Positions 7,390 to 15,926 of a stretch of DNA of 37,050 nt are shown here, piece after piece. Under the pieces are notes generated by a model. The model did no database searches and had not been told where the DNA came from. It was given only the letters and a program-made list of their open reading frames with translations. Source of the stretch: Actinomycetota bacterium (lineage in GTDB: Bacteria > Actinomycetota > Acidimicrobiia > Acidimicrobiales > Ilumatobacteraceae); contig SXPV01000031.1 of the NCBI GenBank assembly GCA_005793215.1, forward strand, positions 1 to 37,050, given 5' to 3'. The translations under genes and the position numbers were made by a program. The stretch's first letter is position 1, and each line of letters begins with the position of its first letter.

Positions 7390-8298
7390 TTGCTGAGGGC
7401 GGATGTCCAGACCGAAGCGTGCGTGAAATTCGTCGTAGTACGCCTCGTCATCGAGATGGCGACCGAACGACACCCACTCTTCATCACTCATTGCAGCACG
7501 CGCTGCAAGAAGTTCCTCTGCTCCCCAGGAACAATGCCAGCGGAGTCGCGGTACGGGTGTTGTTGCTGCTTCGAGAATGGTGGCTGCCGCCTCTTCGGCC
7601 GGTGTTGCGTTGGTGATGCCTGCGGCATAAAACGCAAAGAGCCGGCGATAGTGAGCGTCGTATGCACCCGATTGGTTCGGCGCGTCGATGTTCTTACCAA
7701 AAATGGAACTGCGCGTGATGCCTGGCTCAACGATTGCAACACGGATTCCAAATGGTGCGAGTTCATGGGCGAGACCTTCGCTCATTCCTTCCACCGCCCA
7801 TTTGGATACGTAGTAAGGCGACTGTGCGATTGCGGTGATTTTTCCAACGACGGATGACACGTTGACGATTGCGCCGCGACCGCGTTCACGCATGCCTGGC
7901 AACACCGCTTGGATGCATCGAACCGAGCCATTGTGGTTGATGTTGAAGACCTCGGTGTAGGTGTCGATCGGGCATTCCTCGGTCACGGAGTTTCCGCCCA
8001 CACCAGCGTTGTTGACGAGTACGTCGACGTGTGGTGCGGCAGCAAAGATCTGGGCAAACCCCGTGCTGACGGATGTTGAGTTGCCAACGTCCATTTCCAC
8101 CAGGGTGAGCCGATCGGCGACATTCAAGTCGCGTGCTTTGGTGAGCAACTTGTCGGCCTTGGCCAGCCCGCGAACGGTGCCAAACACGTGGTAGCCCGCC
8201 TGGGCAAAGGCCAGGGTGGTGGCACGACCAATGCCGGAATTGGCCCCGGTCACCACGGCGACTGATGAAGTGTTGGACAAGCGTTGCGGATCTGACAT
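7387..8298 (-). CDS. Short-chain dehydrogenase/reductase
   Basis: A 303-residue classical SDR, a cytoplasmic NAD(P)-dependent oxidoreductase. It shows the cofactor motif TGANSGIG (17-24), NNAG (96-99), the catalytic Ser near 148-149 in NVSSVVG, and Y162-x3-K166. PGITRS follows as the usual post-catalytic loop. The arginine after the second strand (TVRGLAK) suggests NADP preference. Substrate is not readable. An ATG at 8298 is chosen. TACCGT lies 7 nt upstream and the intervening GGAGG could alternatively act as a ribosome site for a slightly different start (GTG at 8307). The frame is open to 8418, but those extra residues are not SDR-like. It is divergent from the giant subtilase and immediately upstream of the ABC exporter. 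Confidence 0.85.
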   Translation of the reverse strand: MSDPQRLSNTSSVAVVTGANSGIGRATTLAFAQAGYHVFGTVRGLAKADKLLTKARDLNVADRLTLVEMDVGNSTSVSTGFAQIFAAAPHVDVLVNNAGVGGNSVTEECPIDTYTEVFNINHNGSVRCIQAVLPGMRERGRGAIVNVSSVVGKITAIAQSPYYVSKWAVEGMSEGLAHELAPFGIRVAIVEPGITRSSIFGKNIDAPNQSGAYDAHYRRLFAFYAAGITNATPAEEAAATILEAATTPVPRLRWHCSWGAEELLAARAAMSDEEWVSFGRHLDDEAYYDEFHARFGLDIRPQQ

Positions 8299-8305
8299 GG
8301 CCTCC

Positions 8306-8311
8306 ACGGTA
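8306..8311 (-). promoter_or_regulatory. -10 element TACCGT of the SDR gene
   Basis: TACCGT on the minus strand, 7 nt upstream of the ATG at 8298. Confidence 0.5.
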
Positions 8312-8373
8312 GGTGGTGCGGCGGCCGAAACGCCCCTGCGAAAATGTTGAAAAATCCTGTTACAGATACGGGG

Positions 8374-8379
8374 TACCCT
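8374..8379 (+). promoter_or_regulatory. -10 element TACCCT of the subtilase gene
   Basis: TACCCT ends 8 nt before the GTG at 8388. No Shine-Dalgarno sequence precedes that GTG, so leaderless initiation is likely. Confidence 0.4.
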
Positions 8380-8387
8380 GCCGTTAG

Positions 8388-11300
8388 GTGGTTGTGAGGA
8401 TTCGTCGCTTGGTAGCACTGTGCCTTGGAGCGGTTTCGCTCATGGCGTTGTTGCCGGTCGTACCTGCGGCAGCTGTGAGCGCGGTACCCGCAGTGGCGGG
8501 CGGCGACACCAAGGACTACATCGTCATTCTGAAGGACTCCGTCAGTGTTGCTGCAAAGGTGAACAAGGAAACTTCGCTCGGCAATGAGGTCAGTGATGTC
8601 TTTTCCAGCAAGGTGAAGGGATTCGTCGCTGAACTCGACAGCGCAGATGTTCGTCGCCTGAAGAACGACTCGCAAGTGTTGATCGTGGAGCCCGACTCCG
8701 TGATGTCGGTGATCGATACGCAGGAGTCAACGACTACTTCGTCGACGTCGAGCACCACCACGTCCACGAGTTCATCGACGTCGAGCACTACCACGTCCAC
8801 GAGTTCATCGACAACCAGCACCACCGTCGTGCCGTCGATAGACGACCTCGCCATCGGCGACCCGATTCCCGGTGAATACATCGTTACGTTGCGTGCCGGC
8901 GTCGGCGCTTCTGCTTTTGCGGCGGCACAGGCTGACAATGGGGTGGATGTGCTCGGCATCTTGACCGCCGCCATCAATGGCTTCGGCGCTCGACTCAGCA
9001 AGTCGCAACTTTCGCTTTTGGCAAGTGACCCCAATGTGACGCTCATCGAGGAGAACACCGTGGTGGGCATCGAAGCCGATCAGGCCAACCCGCCGTCGTG
9101 GGGACTCGACCGCATCGATCAACGATCGGCGAGTCGCGACAACAACTACTCCTACAACTTCACCGGGGCGGGCGTGAACGCCTACATCATCGACACCGGC
9201 GTACGCAGTGACCACCGTGAATTCGGTGGGCGAGTGGTAGCCGGTAGCACCCATGTGCACGACGGTCGCGGCACCGAGGACTGCAACAGGCACGGTACCC
9301 ACGTAGCCGGCACTGTCGGTGGGCAAACAGTTGGTGTTGCCAAGGCGGTCACCATCGTGCCCATTCGAGTGTTGTCATGTTCCGGAAGCGGCAGCATGTT
9401 CAACGTCATCGCAGGTGTCAACTGGATGATTCAACATCACGCAGCGGGCGTTCCTGCTGTCGCCAACATGAGCTTGGGTGGTAACCGAAACACTTCACTG
9501 AATCTGGCGGTGGCCAATGCCGTTGCTGACGGCATCACCATGGTGGTGGCAGCAGGGAACAGTCGCCGTGACGCAAGCACGTTCTCGCCAGCCTCGGAGC
9601 CCTCAGCCATCACCGTTGGCGCAACGTCGTCGAATGACGCACGGGCATCTTTCTCCAACTTCGGCTCCCTGCTTGACATTTTTGCGCCTGGTGTCAGCAT
9701 CCTCTCTGCCGGCCATCGATCATCCATTGAAACCGTCATGTTGTCGGGAACATCCATGGCAGCCCCACACGTAGCCGGCGCAGTCGCACTACTGCTGGAG
9801 GAGAATCCCGGATTGTCACCGAATGACGTTGCAACGATGCTGTCGTCGTATGCCACTCCCGACGTGGTTACCAATGCTGGAACCGGGTCGGTTAATCGGC
9901 TCCTGTACACACGCTCACGCTGGACACCACCAACTCCAGAAGCGCCAAGTGCACCACAAGGGCTCACCGTGGTTGCAGGAGTTGGCCAAGCATCGCTGAG
10001 CTGGACTGCACCAACCCAAAGTGGTGGTGCCAGCATCACCGACTACAAGGTGGAAGTCTCTGCAAACTCCGGTTCGACATGGCTCACGTTTGCTGACGGC
10101 ATCTCCGCATCCACCACGGCAATCGTCACAGGACTCACCAATGGCGTTACCTACTCATTTCGGGTCAGCGCAGAGAACTCCAGCGGCACGAGCCCAACGA
10201 GTGACGTGGTTCGAGCCGTCATCGGGGTTCCAACAGCACCGACAGGACTTACTGCAACGGCCGGTGCGGCTCAGGTGGTGTTGCGTTGGAGCGCGCCGAG
10301 CCACAATGGAGGATCTGCGGTTACCGATTACGTCATTGAGTACTCGTTCGACTCTGGTGATTCCTGGACGACGTTCGTCGATGGGGTTTCCGCAGCCTTG
10401 ACGGCGACGGTGACAGGTTTGACCAATGGCACCACGCATCTCTTCCGGGTGAGCGCGAAGAACGATGTCGGTACGGGTGCCGTATCGACCACTGCAACTG
10501 CAGTGCCATGGCAAGTAAATGCCCCAAGCGCACCTCGAGATCTCAGCATCACGACAGTGATGGCGACGTCCATCGCTCTTGAATGGCGGATTCCTGCAAC
10601 GGATGGTGGCGGTTTCATCACCGGCTACGTTGTCGAACAATCGAGTAACGGCGGTTCGTCATGGTCTACTTCGGTAGTAACCGGCACCGGCGGGCGTGCG
10701 GGCGGCATCTGGTACACCACCGTGTACAGCCTCGTGTCGGGACGCGAGTACCTCTTCCGAGTGCGCGCCACCAATTCGGCAGGAAATTCCGAACCCTCTG
10801 TGGCGACCTCGCCGCAAGCACCGGGAATACCAAGCGCCCCTGAAGATGTTCGAGCCACCGAGGCGGGTGCTCGCCGAATCACGTTGCGCTGGGAAAAGCC
10901 GACCTCCGACGGTGGCAGTGGATTGCGCGGTTACACGATTGAGTACTCGACGGATAATGGTTCGAGCTGGATCGCATGGCCCCAGAACACCGGTGTGGAA
11001 GGTTGTACATGTCAGTACATGTCACGTACCGTCACCGATCTTGCCGATGGCATAGCCCACATCTTCCGAGTGAAGGCGTACAACGCAGTAGGTATTGGTC
11101 CTGTCTCGGAACCCACAGACCCGATGACTCCTCTTACACCAGCGGCGCCGGGCCAGCCAGTCAACGTCATGGGCACCGCGACGCCAGCCGTTGTGGAGCT
11201 CGACTGGGAGGCGCCGGAGAGCGATGGCGGCGCACCAGTTACCGATTACATCGTGGAGTATTCGGTGAATGCTGGCGCGTCATGGACAACCTACGTTGAC

Positions 11301-13790
11301 GGCACGAGCACTGCGACCTTGTCGTCGTTGCGCGACCTTACTCCTGGTGTTGCGCACGTATTCCGTGTGAGTGCGGTGAACTCCGCCGGTCGCGGCTCAC
11401 CCTCAACAGCGTCCAGCCCCGTGGTTCCACTGCCGCCATTGGTGAACGATGCTTTTGCCGGTGCTACTGCAATCGTGTGTGGCGACGACTGCCAATCAGG
11501 AACGTTGGTTCGTCTCACCAGCTCCACCCGATCGGCAACGCGTGAAACCGGCGAGCCAAGTCACGGGGGTTACGGTGCCTCAGCATCACTCTGGTATTCG
11601 TTCAACCTCAATCGGGCCGGCACCGTGGTGATCGATACGCAAGGTAGTGACTTCGACACGTTGCTCGGCGTGTACACGGGCAGTGCTGTGAACGCGCTCA
11701 CCACGATTACCACGAATGACGATGCACCTGGAGGCAACTGGAGCCGAGTCGAAGTGATCCCGAGATTGGACACCACGTACTGGGTGGCCATCGACGGTTA
11801 CGGCAATCGCAAGGGCGCGACGACACTCAACTGGCGATTCACCGAAGCCCCACCCGCCCAGAAGCCGTCTGTTCCATTGAACGTGCGTGCAGTCGCGGGG
11901 AATGCCCAGGCAACGGTCTATTGGTCGGCGCCAGAGAGCGATGGTGGAGCAATCATCACTGCCTACACGGTGACTGCGTCACCGGGCGGTCGTACGTGCG
12001 TAACTTCCGGAGCGTTGACGTGTTCCATCGCTGGACTCACCAACGGCACCGCGTACACCTTTGTAGTTACCGCAACCAACAGCGCTGGCACCAGCAGTGC
12101 ATCGGCAGCATCCGAACCTGTCACACCGCGTGCGGAGACCAACGATGGTGTCACGACACTGTCGTGGGGATTGGACCGCATCGACCAACGCGTGTTGCCT
12201 CTTGACACTCGATACTCACGTACACAGTCGGGGGCAGGCGTTACCGCCTACGTCGTGGATACCGGCGTGCGCGCCACCCACAGCGACCTTGCTGGACGTG
12301 TGGCTACTGGATTCTCCACGATCAGTGACGGCAATGGCAGTAGTGACTGTCACGGCCATGGCACGCACGTTGCGGGCACAATTGCCGGCACCAACTACGG
12401 CGTTGCGCCAGCCGCCTTGGTGGTGCCGATTCGCGTGATGAATTGCAGTGGTTCGGGAAGTACCTCGGACATCATCGCCGGAATCGATTGGATCATCACT
12501 CACCACCAGAGTGGTGTTCCGGCAGTTGCCAACATGAGTCTTGGTGGTCCTCGTTCTGCGGCACTCGATCTGGCGGTGGCGCGAGGCGTTGCGGATGGTG
12601 TCACGTTCGTGGTCGCGGCAGGAAACTCCAACGTAAGTGCGTGCACGGTGTCGCCAGCCGGCGAACCGCTCGCCATCACCGTGGGGTCGACCACCTCAAG
12701 CGACGATCGATCGTCGTTCTCCAATTTCGGCTCGTGCTTGGATGTGTTTGCGCCCGGCTCAAACATTGTGTCGGCAGGACACACCTCCGACAGTGCGACG
12801 CGCTCGATGTCGGGTACCTCGATGGCTGCGCCACATGTCGCAGGAGTCGCGGCATTGGCGTTGTCACAGAATCCCTCGATGTCGCCGGCGGATGTTGCAT
12901 CGGCGATTGCTACGTCGGCAACGCGAAACGTCGTTAGCAATCCAGGTATCGGTTCACCCAACCGATTGGTGTACTCGTTGCTTACGCCGGTACCAAACGC
13001 TGATGATGATGCACCGACCACGACATCAACCACTTCCACCACATCCACCACCTCGACGTCCGTCGTGACGACCACGACGCTTCCATCGCGCGGTGGCGGA
13101 GGCGATGGTGGCGGAGGAGGAGATCGTGGTGGCGGAGGCGGCGGTGGGGACGACGACGAACCGGCGACAACTACGTCGACGTTGGCGCGCCCCTCCCGTG
13201 CTGCAGCCCCCACAACAACGTCACCGACGACCACGTCACCGACCGTGACGTCAACCACAACACCATCGACTGCGACCTCAAATCCAGTAGCCCCGGTCGC
13301 CCCAGCACGCACTGCAGCGCCGGCCGCTGGTGTGCGCCCGGCCATTGGGACTCCGCCCCCATCCCTGCCAGCGTTGACGCGCCCGTTGCCGGCGGCGATT
13401 CGCGCGATTGGTCAGGTGCTGCGAGTGGAAGTCACTGCGCCAAAGGGTGCTCTGATTCATATTTATAAGGACGGACAATTGTGGAAGTCCGTCACACCCG
13501 AGGAAGCCAAGCGGGTTTCGATCCCGGCCAATGGATCGAGCGCCGACGACGTCCAAGTGGTGGTCGTGACTCGTACTGGCGAGGTGATGTCGACACCAAT
13601 ACCGTCAGATGCTGCACCGGGGGATGACTCTGCACCGACACCGGGTTCGAGTAGTTCAACCATTGGCACACGCCCAGTCGCAAACACCAGGACGAAAGCC
13701 ACCACTCGAACGACGGTTCCACGCTCGAAAGCCGGAAGCAAGTCCGGTCAACGTTCAACGACCGACACGGCCAAGCCACCGACCAAATAG
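8388..13790 (+). CDS. Giant secreted protein with two complete subtilisin (S8) domains and Fn3 repeats
   Basis: 1800 residues, exported by an N-terminal signal peptide (basic start, hydrophobic core about 10-25). Order: I9 propeptide (about 43-110); Thr/Ser linker (113-148) with a duplicated 11-residue unit; second I9 propeptide (about 162-228); first S8 domain (about 236-512) with Asp269, His302 and Ser456; five Fn3 domains (from about 519, 614, 712, 814 and 920); a PPC-like beta domain (about 1016-1154) with GSDFDTLLGVYTG; a sixth Fn3 (about 1159-1250); second S8 domain (about 1258-1533) with Asp1291, His1324 and Ser1478; a Thr-, Gly- and Asp-rich linker (to about 1660); a small C-terminal domain (about 1662-1738); and a basic tail. 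Both triads sit in intact motifs (DTG, HGTH, GTSMAAPH). The two S8 domains are alike enough (both open SWGLDRIDQR) to indicate internal duplication. No LPXTG anchor is seen. Likely an extracellular protein-degrading or adhesive protease. Confidence 0.92.
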   Translation: MVVRIRRLVALCLGAVSLMALLPVVPAAAVSAVPAVAGGDTKDYIVILKDSVSVAAKVNKETSLGNEVSDVFSSKVKGFVAELDSADVRRLKNDSQVLIVEPDSVMSVIDTQESTTTSSTSSTTTSTSSSTSSTTTSTSSSTTSTTVVPSIDDLAIGDPIPGEYIVTLRAGVGASAFAAAQADNGVDVLGILTAAINGFGARLSKSQLSLLASDPNVTLIEENTVVGIEADQANPPSWGLDRIDQRSASRDNNYSYNFTGAGVNAYIIDTGVRSDHREFGGRVVAGSTHVHDGRGTEDCNRHGTHVAGTVGGQTVGVAKAVTIVPIRVLSCSGSGSMFNVIAGVNWMIQHHAAGVPAVANMSLGGNRNTSLNLAVANAVADGITMVVAAGNSRRDASTFSPASEPSAITVGATSSNDARASFSNFGSLLDIFAPGVSILSAGHRSSIETVMLSGTSMAAPHVAGAVALLLEENPGLSPNDVATMLSSYATPDVVTNAGTGSVNRLLYTRSRWTPPTPEAPSAPQGLTVVAGVGQASLSWTAPTQSGGASITDYKVEVSANSGSTWLTFADGISASTTAIVTGLTNGVTYSFRVSAENSSGTSPTSDVVRAVIGVPTAPTGLTATAGAAQVVLRWSAPSHNGGSAVTDYVIEYSFDSGDSWTTFVDGVSAALTATVTGLTNGTTHLFRVSAKNDVGTGAVSTTATAVPWQVNAPSAPRDLSITTVMATSIALEWRIPATDGGGFITGYVVEQSSNGGSSWSTSVVTGTGGRAGGIWYTTVYSLVSGREYLFRVRATNSAGNSEPSVATSPQAPGIPSAPEDVRATEAGARRITLRWEKPTSDGGSGLRGYTIEYSTDNGSSWIAWPQNTGVEGCTCQYMSRTVTDLADGIAHIFRVKAYNAVGIGPVSEPTDPMTPLTPAAPGQPVNVMGTATPAVVELDWEAPESDGGAPVTDYIVEYSVNAGASWTTYVDGTSTATLSSLRDLTPGVAHVFRVSAVNSAGRGSPSTASSPVVPLPPLVNDAFAGATAIVCGDDCQSGTLVRLTSSTRSATRETGEPSHGGYGASASLWYSFNLNRAGTVVIDTQGSDFDTLLGVYTGSAVNALTTITTNDDAPGGNWSRVEVIPRLDTTYWVAIDGYGNRKGATTLNWRFTEAPPAQKPSVPLNVRAVAGNAQATVYWSAPESDGGAIITAYTVTASPGGRTCVTSGALTCSIAGLTNGTAYTFVVTATNSAGTSSASAASEPVTPRAETNDGVTTLSWGLDRIDQRVLPLDTRYSRTQSGAGVTAYVVDTGVRATHSDLAGRVATGFSTISDGNGSSDCHGHGTHVAGTIAGTNYGVAPAALVVPIRVMNCSGSGSTSDIIAGIDWIITHHQSGVPAVANMSLGGPRSAALDLAVARGVADGVTFVVAAGNSNVSACTVSPAGEPLAITVGSTTSSDDRSSFSNFGSCLDVFAPGSNIVSAGHTSDSATRSMSGTSMAAPHVAGVAALALSQNPSMSPADVASAIATSATRNVVSNPGIGSPNRLVYSLLTPVPNADDDAPTTTSTTSTTSTTSTSVVTTTTLPSRGGGGDGGGGGDRGGGGGGGDDDEPATTTSTLARPSRAAAPTTTSPTTTSPTVTSTTTPSTATSNPVAPVAPARTAAPAAGVRPAIGTPPPSLPALTRPLPAAIRAIGQVLRVEVTAPKGALIHIYKDGQLWKSVTPEEAKRVSIPANGSSADDVQVVVVTRTGEVMSTPIPSDAAPGDDSAPTPGSSSSTIGTRPVANTRTKATTRTTVPRSKAGSKSGQRSTTDTAKPPTK
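8742..8807 (+). repeat. 33-bp tandem duplication encoding a Ser/Thr linker
   Basis: Two adjacent 33-bp units (8742-8774 and 8775-8807) differ at a single base and encode a repeated STSSTTTSTSS-type 11-mer between the two I9 propeptides. Length variation here would change linker length without a frameshift. Confidence 0.8.
13018..13270 (+). repeat. Low-complexity Thr/Ser and Gly/Asp coding tract
   Basis: ACC/ACG/TCC-type codons give TTSTTSTTST-like runs, then GGT/GGC/GGA codons give a poly-Gly/Asp stretch (about 13092-13160), then a second Thr/Ser/Pro run. It links the second protease domain to the C-terminal domain. Long open frames on the minus strand here are artefacts of the composition. 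Confidence 0.7.
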
Positions 13791-13899
13791 CAGTAAGACC
13801 TCGCTTCGGAACCGGCGGTGTTTCTTCACGAAGTTGCTGCCAAAGTGTGTGAATCCCGTGCGTTGTGGGCTCAACTCCGACTGGATCGTGTGCACCGTC

Positions 13900-13905
13900 T
13901 ACGGT
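13900..13905 (+). promoter_or_regulatory. -10 element TACGGT of the AAA+ ATPase gene
   Basis: TACGGT ends 8 nt before the ATG at 13914. GAAGGG lies between them, but with only 2 nt of spacing, so both leaderless and leadered starts are conceivable. Confidence 0.4.
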
Positions 13906-13913
13906 GAAGGGCG

Positions 13914-15329
13914 ATGAAACCAACAGCGAGCACTCTCGGACAATTGAAGGCATCGGGCTGGAAGTCGCGCTCGGTAAAAGAGGAGATTCGTGAGAACTCC
14001 GTCGCACGAATTCGAGCAGGACTGCCGCTGAGCGAAAGCATTCTTGGTTACGACGACACCGTGATGCCGCAGTTGCACAACGCGCTGTTGGCTGGCCACG
14101 ACATCGTGTTCCTCGGTGAACGCGGCCAGGGAAAGACACGCATCATTCGTTCGCTCACCGGGTTGCTTGATGAGTGGATGCCCATCGTGGCGGGGAGCGA
14201 GATCAACGATGATCCGTATCAACCCGTGTCACGTCACGCTCGCGACGCCGTAGCCGAGCATGGAGACAACACTCCAATCAGCTGGGTGCATCGCGATGAT
14301 CGCTATGGGGAAAAACTGGCCACTCCGGACACCTCCATTGCGGACCTCATTGGCGAAGTTGATCCCATCAAGGTCGCCGAGGGTCGTTATCTCAGCGACG
14401 AACTCACCCTGCATTACGGATTGGTGCCGCGCACCAATCGTGGGATCTTTGCCATCAACGAGTTGCCCGACCTCTCGGAGCGCATCCAAGTGGGTTTGCT
14501 GAATGTGCTGGAAGAACGCGATGTGCAGGTACGCGGCTACAAGATTCGACTCCCGCTCGATGTCCTGCTCGTTGCATCAGCAAACCCGGAGGACTACACC
14601 AACCGAGGCCGCATCATCACTCCATTGAAGGATCGTTTCGGCAGCCAGATTCGTACCCACTATCCACTCGATGTTGCCACGGAGATGGCGATCGTGCGAC
14701 AAGAGGCGCGCCCGGCAACCATCGGTGACGTAGCGGTGTATTACCCGGCATTCATGGAAGAAATCGTTGCCGAGATCAGTCACCTGGCACGTGCGAACGC
14801 CAATGTGAGCCAACGCAGTGGCGTGAGCGTTCGCGTGTCGGTGAGCAACCATGAATTGCTTGCAGCAAATGCCGTCCGCCGTGGGCTTCGAGCAGGAGAA
14901 TCTGCGGTTGCACCGCGAGTGAGCGATCTCGATGCGCTGGTGGCGTCCACCGCCGGAAAGATCGAAATTGAAAGCGTCGACGACGGACGAGAAGGTGCAG
15001 TGTTCGAACAATTGCTACGTGGTGCTGTGCTCCAAGTGTTCAAACGCCGAGTGTCCGGCGACAAAACCAAGGAAGTCGTGGCGGCATTCGAGGCCGGTGC
15101 TGTTGCGAACACCGGAGAAGATGTGTCGTCAACGGATCTCCTGGAGTTTGCCAAACAAGTTCCGGAGTTACGGGCGCTCGCAGTGAAGCTCGGCGATGGC
15201 AACGAGTCGCCCGCTGCAATCGCCAGTGCAGTGGAGTTCGTGTTGGAAGGTTTGCACTTGGCGAAGCGACTCAACAAGGACGCATCGGGTGGTCGAGCCG
15301 TGTATCGCGGGCGTTCCGCAGCGGTCTAG
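13914..15329 (+). CDS. AAA+ ATPase of the magnesium-chelatase/MoxR type
   Basis: A 471-residue cytoplasmic ATPase. Walker A GERGQGKT (68-75) follows the strand HDIVFL. Walker B is GIFAINELPDL, with N-E in place of the common D-E. Sensor 1 is in LLVASANPED, and the arginine finger region is PLKDRFGSQI. The insertion SIADLIGEVDPIKVAEGRY and the ChlI-like loop before Walker B match the Mg-chelatase I-subunit branch, but no tetrapyrrole genes are near. The pair with the VWA protein at 15927 resembles mycobacterial Rv0958/Rv0959 (from memory). Such pairs act as chaperone-like remodellers or metal-insertion machines, so a role in maturing a target protein is inferred. A cyclase gene on the opposite strand separates it from its partner. 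No tag or membrane segment is seen. Confidence 0.85.
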   Translation: MKPTASTLGQLKASGWKSRSVKEEIRENSVARIRAGLPLSESILGYDDTVMPQLHNALLAGHDIVFLGERGQGKTRIIRSLTGLLDEWMPIVAGSEINDDPYQPVSRHARDAVAEHGDNTPISWVHRDDRYGEKLATPDTSIADLIGEVDPIKVAEGRYLSDELTLHYGLVPRTNRGIFAINELPDLSERIQVGLLNVLEERDVQVRGYKIRLPLDVLLVASANPEDYTNRGRIITPLKDRFGSQIRTHYPLDVATEMAIVRQEARPATIGDVAVYYPAFMEEIVAEISHLARANANVSQRSGVSVRVSVSNHELLAANAVRRGLRAGESAVAPRVSDLDALVASTAGKIEIESVDDGREGAVFEQLLRGAVLQVFKRRVSGDKTKEVVAAFEAGAVANTGEDVSSTDLLEFAKQVPELRALAVKLGDGNESPAAIASAVEFVLEGLHLAKRLNKDASGGRAVYRGRSAAV

Positions 15330-15340
15330 TGGCAATCTTG

Positions 15341-15378
15341 CACTGAACTCACACCGCGAACGGTGTGCGAGTCCAGTG
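15341..15378. terminator. Long imperfect hairpin between AAA+ and cyclase genes
   Basis: Core stem CACACCG / CGGTGTG (15350-15367) with a CGAA loop is extended, after small bulges, by ACT/AGT and by CACTG (15341-15345) / CAGTG (15374-15378). It lies just past the AAA+ stop and covers the last codons of the converging cyclase gene. It probably terminates both, though no T-run follows. Confidence 0.55.
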
Positions 15379-15900
15379 TTCGCCGGTGTCATTGCGGTAC
15401 TTGGTGGGAGCAAGTCCCACGAGTCGTGAGGCGTGCACGGGGTGGTCGAAGCCACGCAGGTTGAAGTAACCGACGGGTTCGGCGGTGATGCCTTCTGGCA
15501 GATGTACCGCATCCTCGGTGGGCATGAGGATTCCGTAGTTTGCGGCTTCATCACACAGTCGTGACGCCAGATTCGGGGCGTCGCCGATGTAGTCCTCACC
15601 TTCGAACAAGATGATGAGCCCGGAGGCAATCCCGATACGAAGTCGAAGTTCCCCGAGGCGCTCGGCGAATCGTCGCTGAAGCTCGAGAGCAAAAATCACG
15701 CCAGCATTCTGTTCCACCGCGATGGCCATGAAACCGTCGCCGAGGTGCTTGGCAATGCGGACCCCCACTTCGGACGCAAGGTCACGTGAAACCTCACGGA
15801 AGTCCTTCAGCATGGCTTTGGCTTGGTCGTCGTCCGTGCGCTGAATGAACGAGGTAAACCCCGAGAGGTCGACGAAAATGATCGTGCGTGGGTAACGCAT
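15349..15900 (-). CDS. Stand-alone class III adenylate/guanylate cyclase domain
   Basis: A 183-residue single-domain cyclase homology domain with no membrane segment or sensor domain. The two metal-binding aspartates are present (Asp11 in FVDLSGFTSF and Asp55 in KHLGDGFMA), and the transition-state Asn and Arg are in DAPNLASRL. An active enzyme making cAMP or cGMP as a homodimer is therefore plausible, but I cannot tell the nucleotide from reading. The last 40 residues (AEPVGYFNLRGFDHPVHASRLVG) are the usual tail after the domain. ATG 15900 is chosen because GAGGGG lies 4 nt upstream. An in-frame ATG at 15912 is the alternative. The gene is nested between the AAA+ and VWA genes, converging on the first and divergent from the second. 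Confidence 0.82.
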   Translation of the reverse strand: MRYPRTIIFVDLSGFTSFIQRTDDDQAKAMLKDFREVSRDLASEVGVRIAKHLGDGFMAIAVEQNAGVIFALELQRRFAERLGELRLRIGIASGLIILFEGEDYIGDAPNLASRLCDEAANYGILMPTEDAVHLPEGITAEPVGYFNLRGFDHPVHASRLVGLAPTKYRNDTGEHWTRTPFAV

Positions 15901-15910
15901 CGTGCCCCTC

Positions 15911-15916
15911 ATGCTA
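15911..15916 (-). promoter_or_regulatory. Candidate -10 element TAGCAT of the cyclase gene
   Basis: TAGCAT on the minus strand, 10 nt upstream of ATG 15900. It shares its TA dinucleotide with the opposing -10 of the VWA gene, so the two promoters physically overlap. Confidence 0.3.
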
Positions 15917-15920
15917 CGGT
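15915..15920 (+). promoter_or_regulatory. -10 element TACGGT of the VWA gene
   Basis: TACGGT ends 6 nt before the GTG at 15927. It supports GTG as a leaderless start rather than the upstream frame extension to 15888. Confidence 0.5.
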
Positions 15921-15926
15921 TCGCAC

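Noticed and set aside
12500-13345. 281-residue minus-strand open frame inside the subtilase gene
   Set aside because: Its Val/Asp/Pro-rich translation is the mirror of Thr/Ser and Gly codons in the real gene, with no domain and no start signals.
13791-13913. Possible terminator or small gene in the 123-bp gap after the subtilase gene
   Set aside because: No perfect inverted repeat or credible frame with a ribosome site was found; only the -10 of the next gene is visible.
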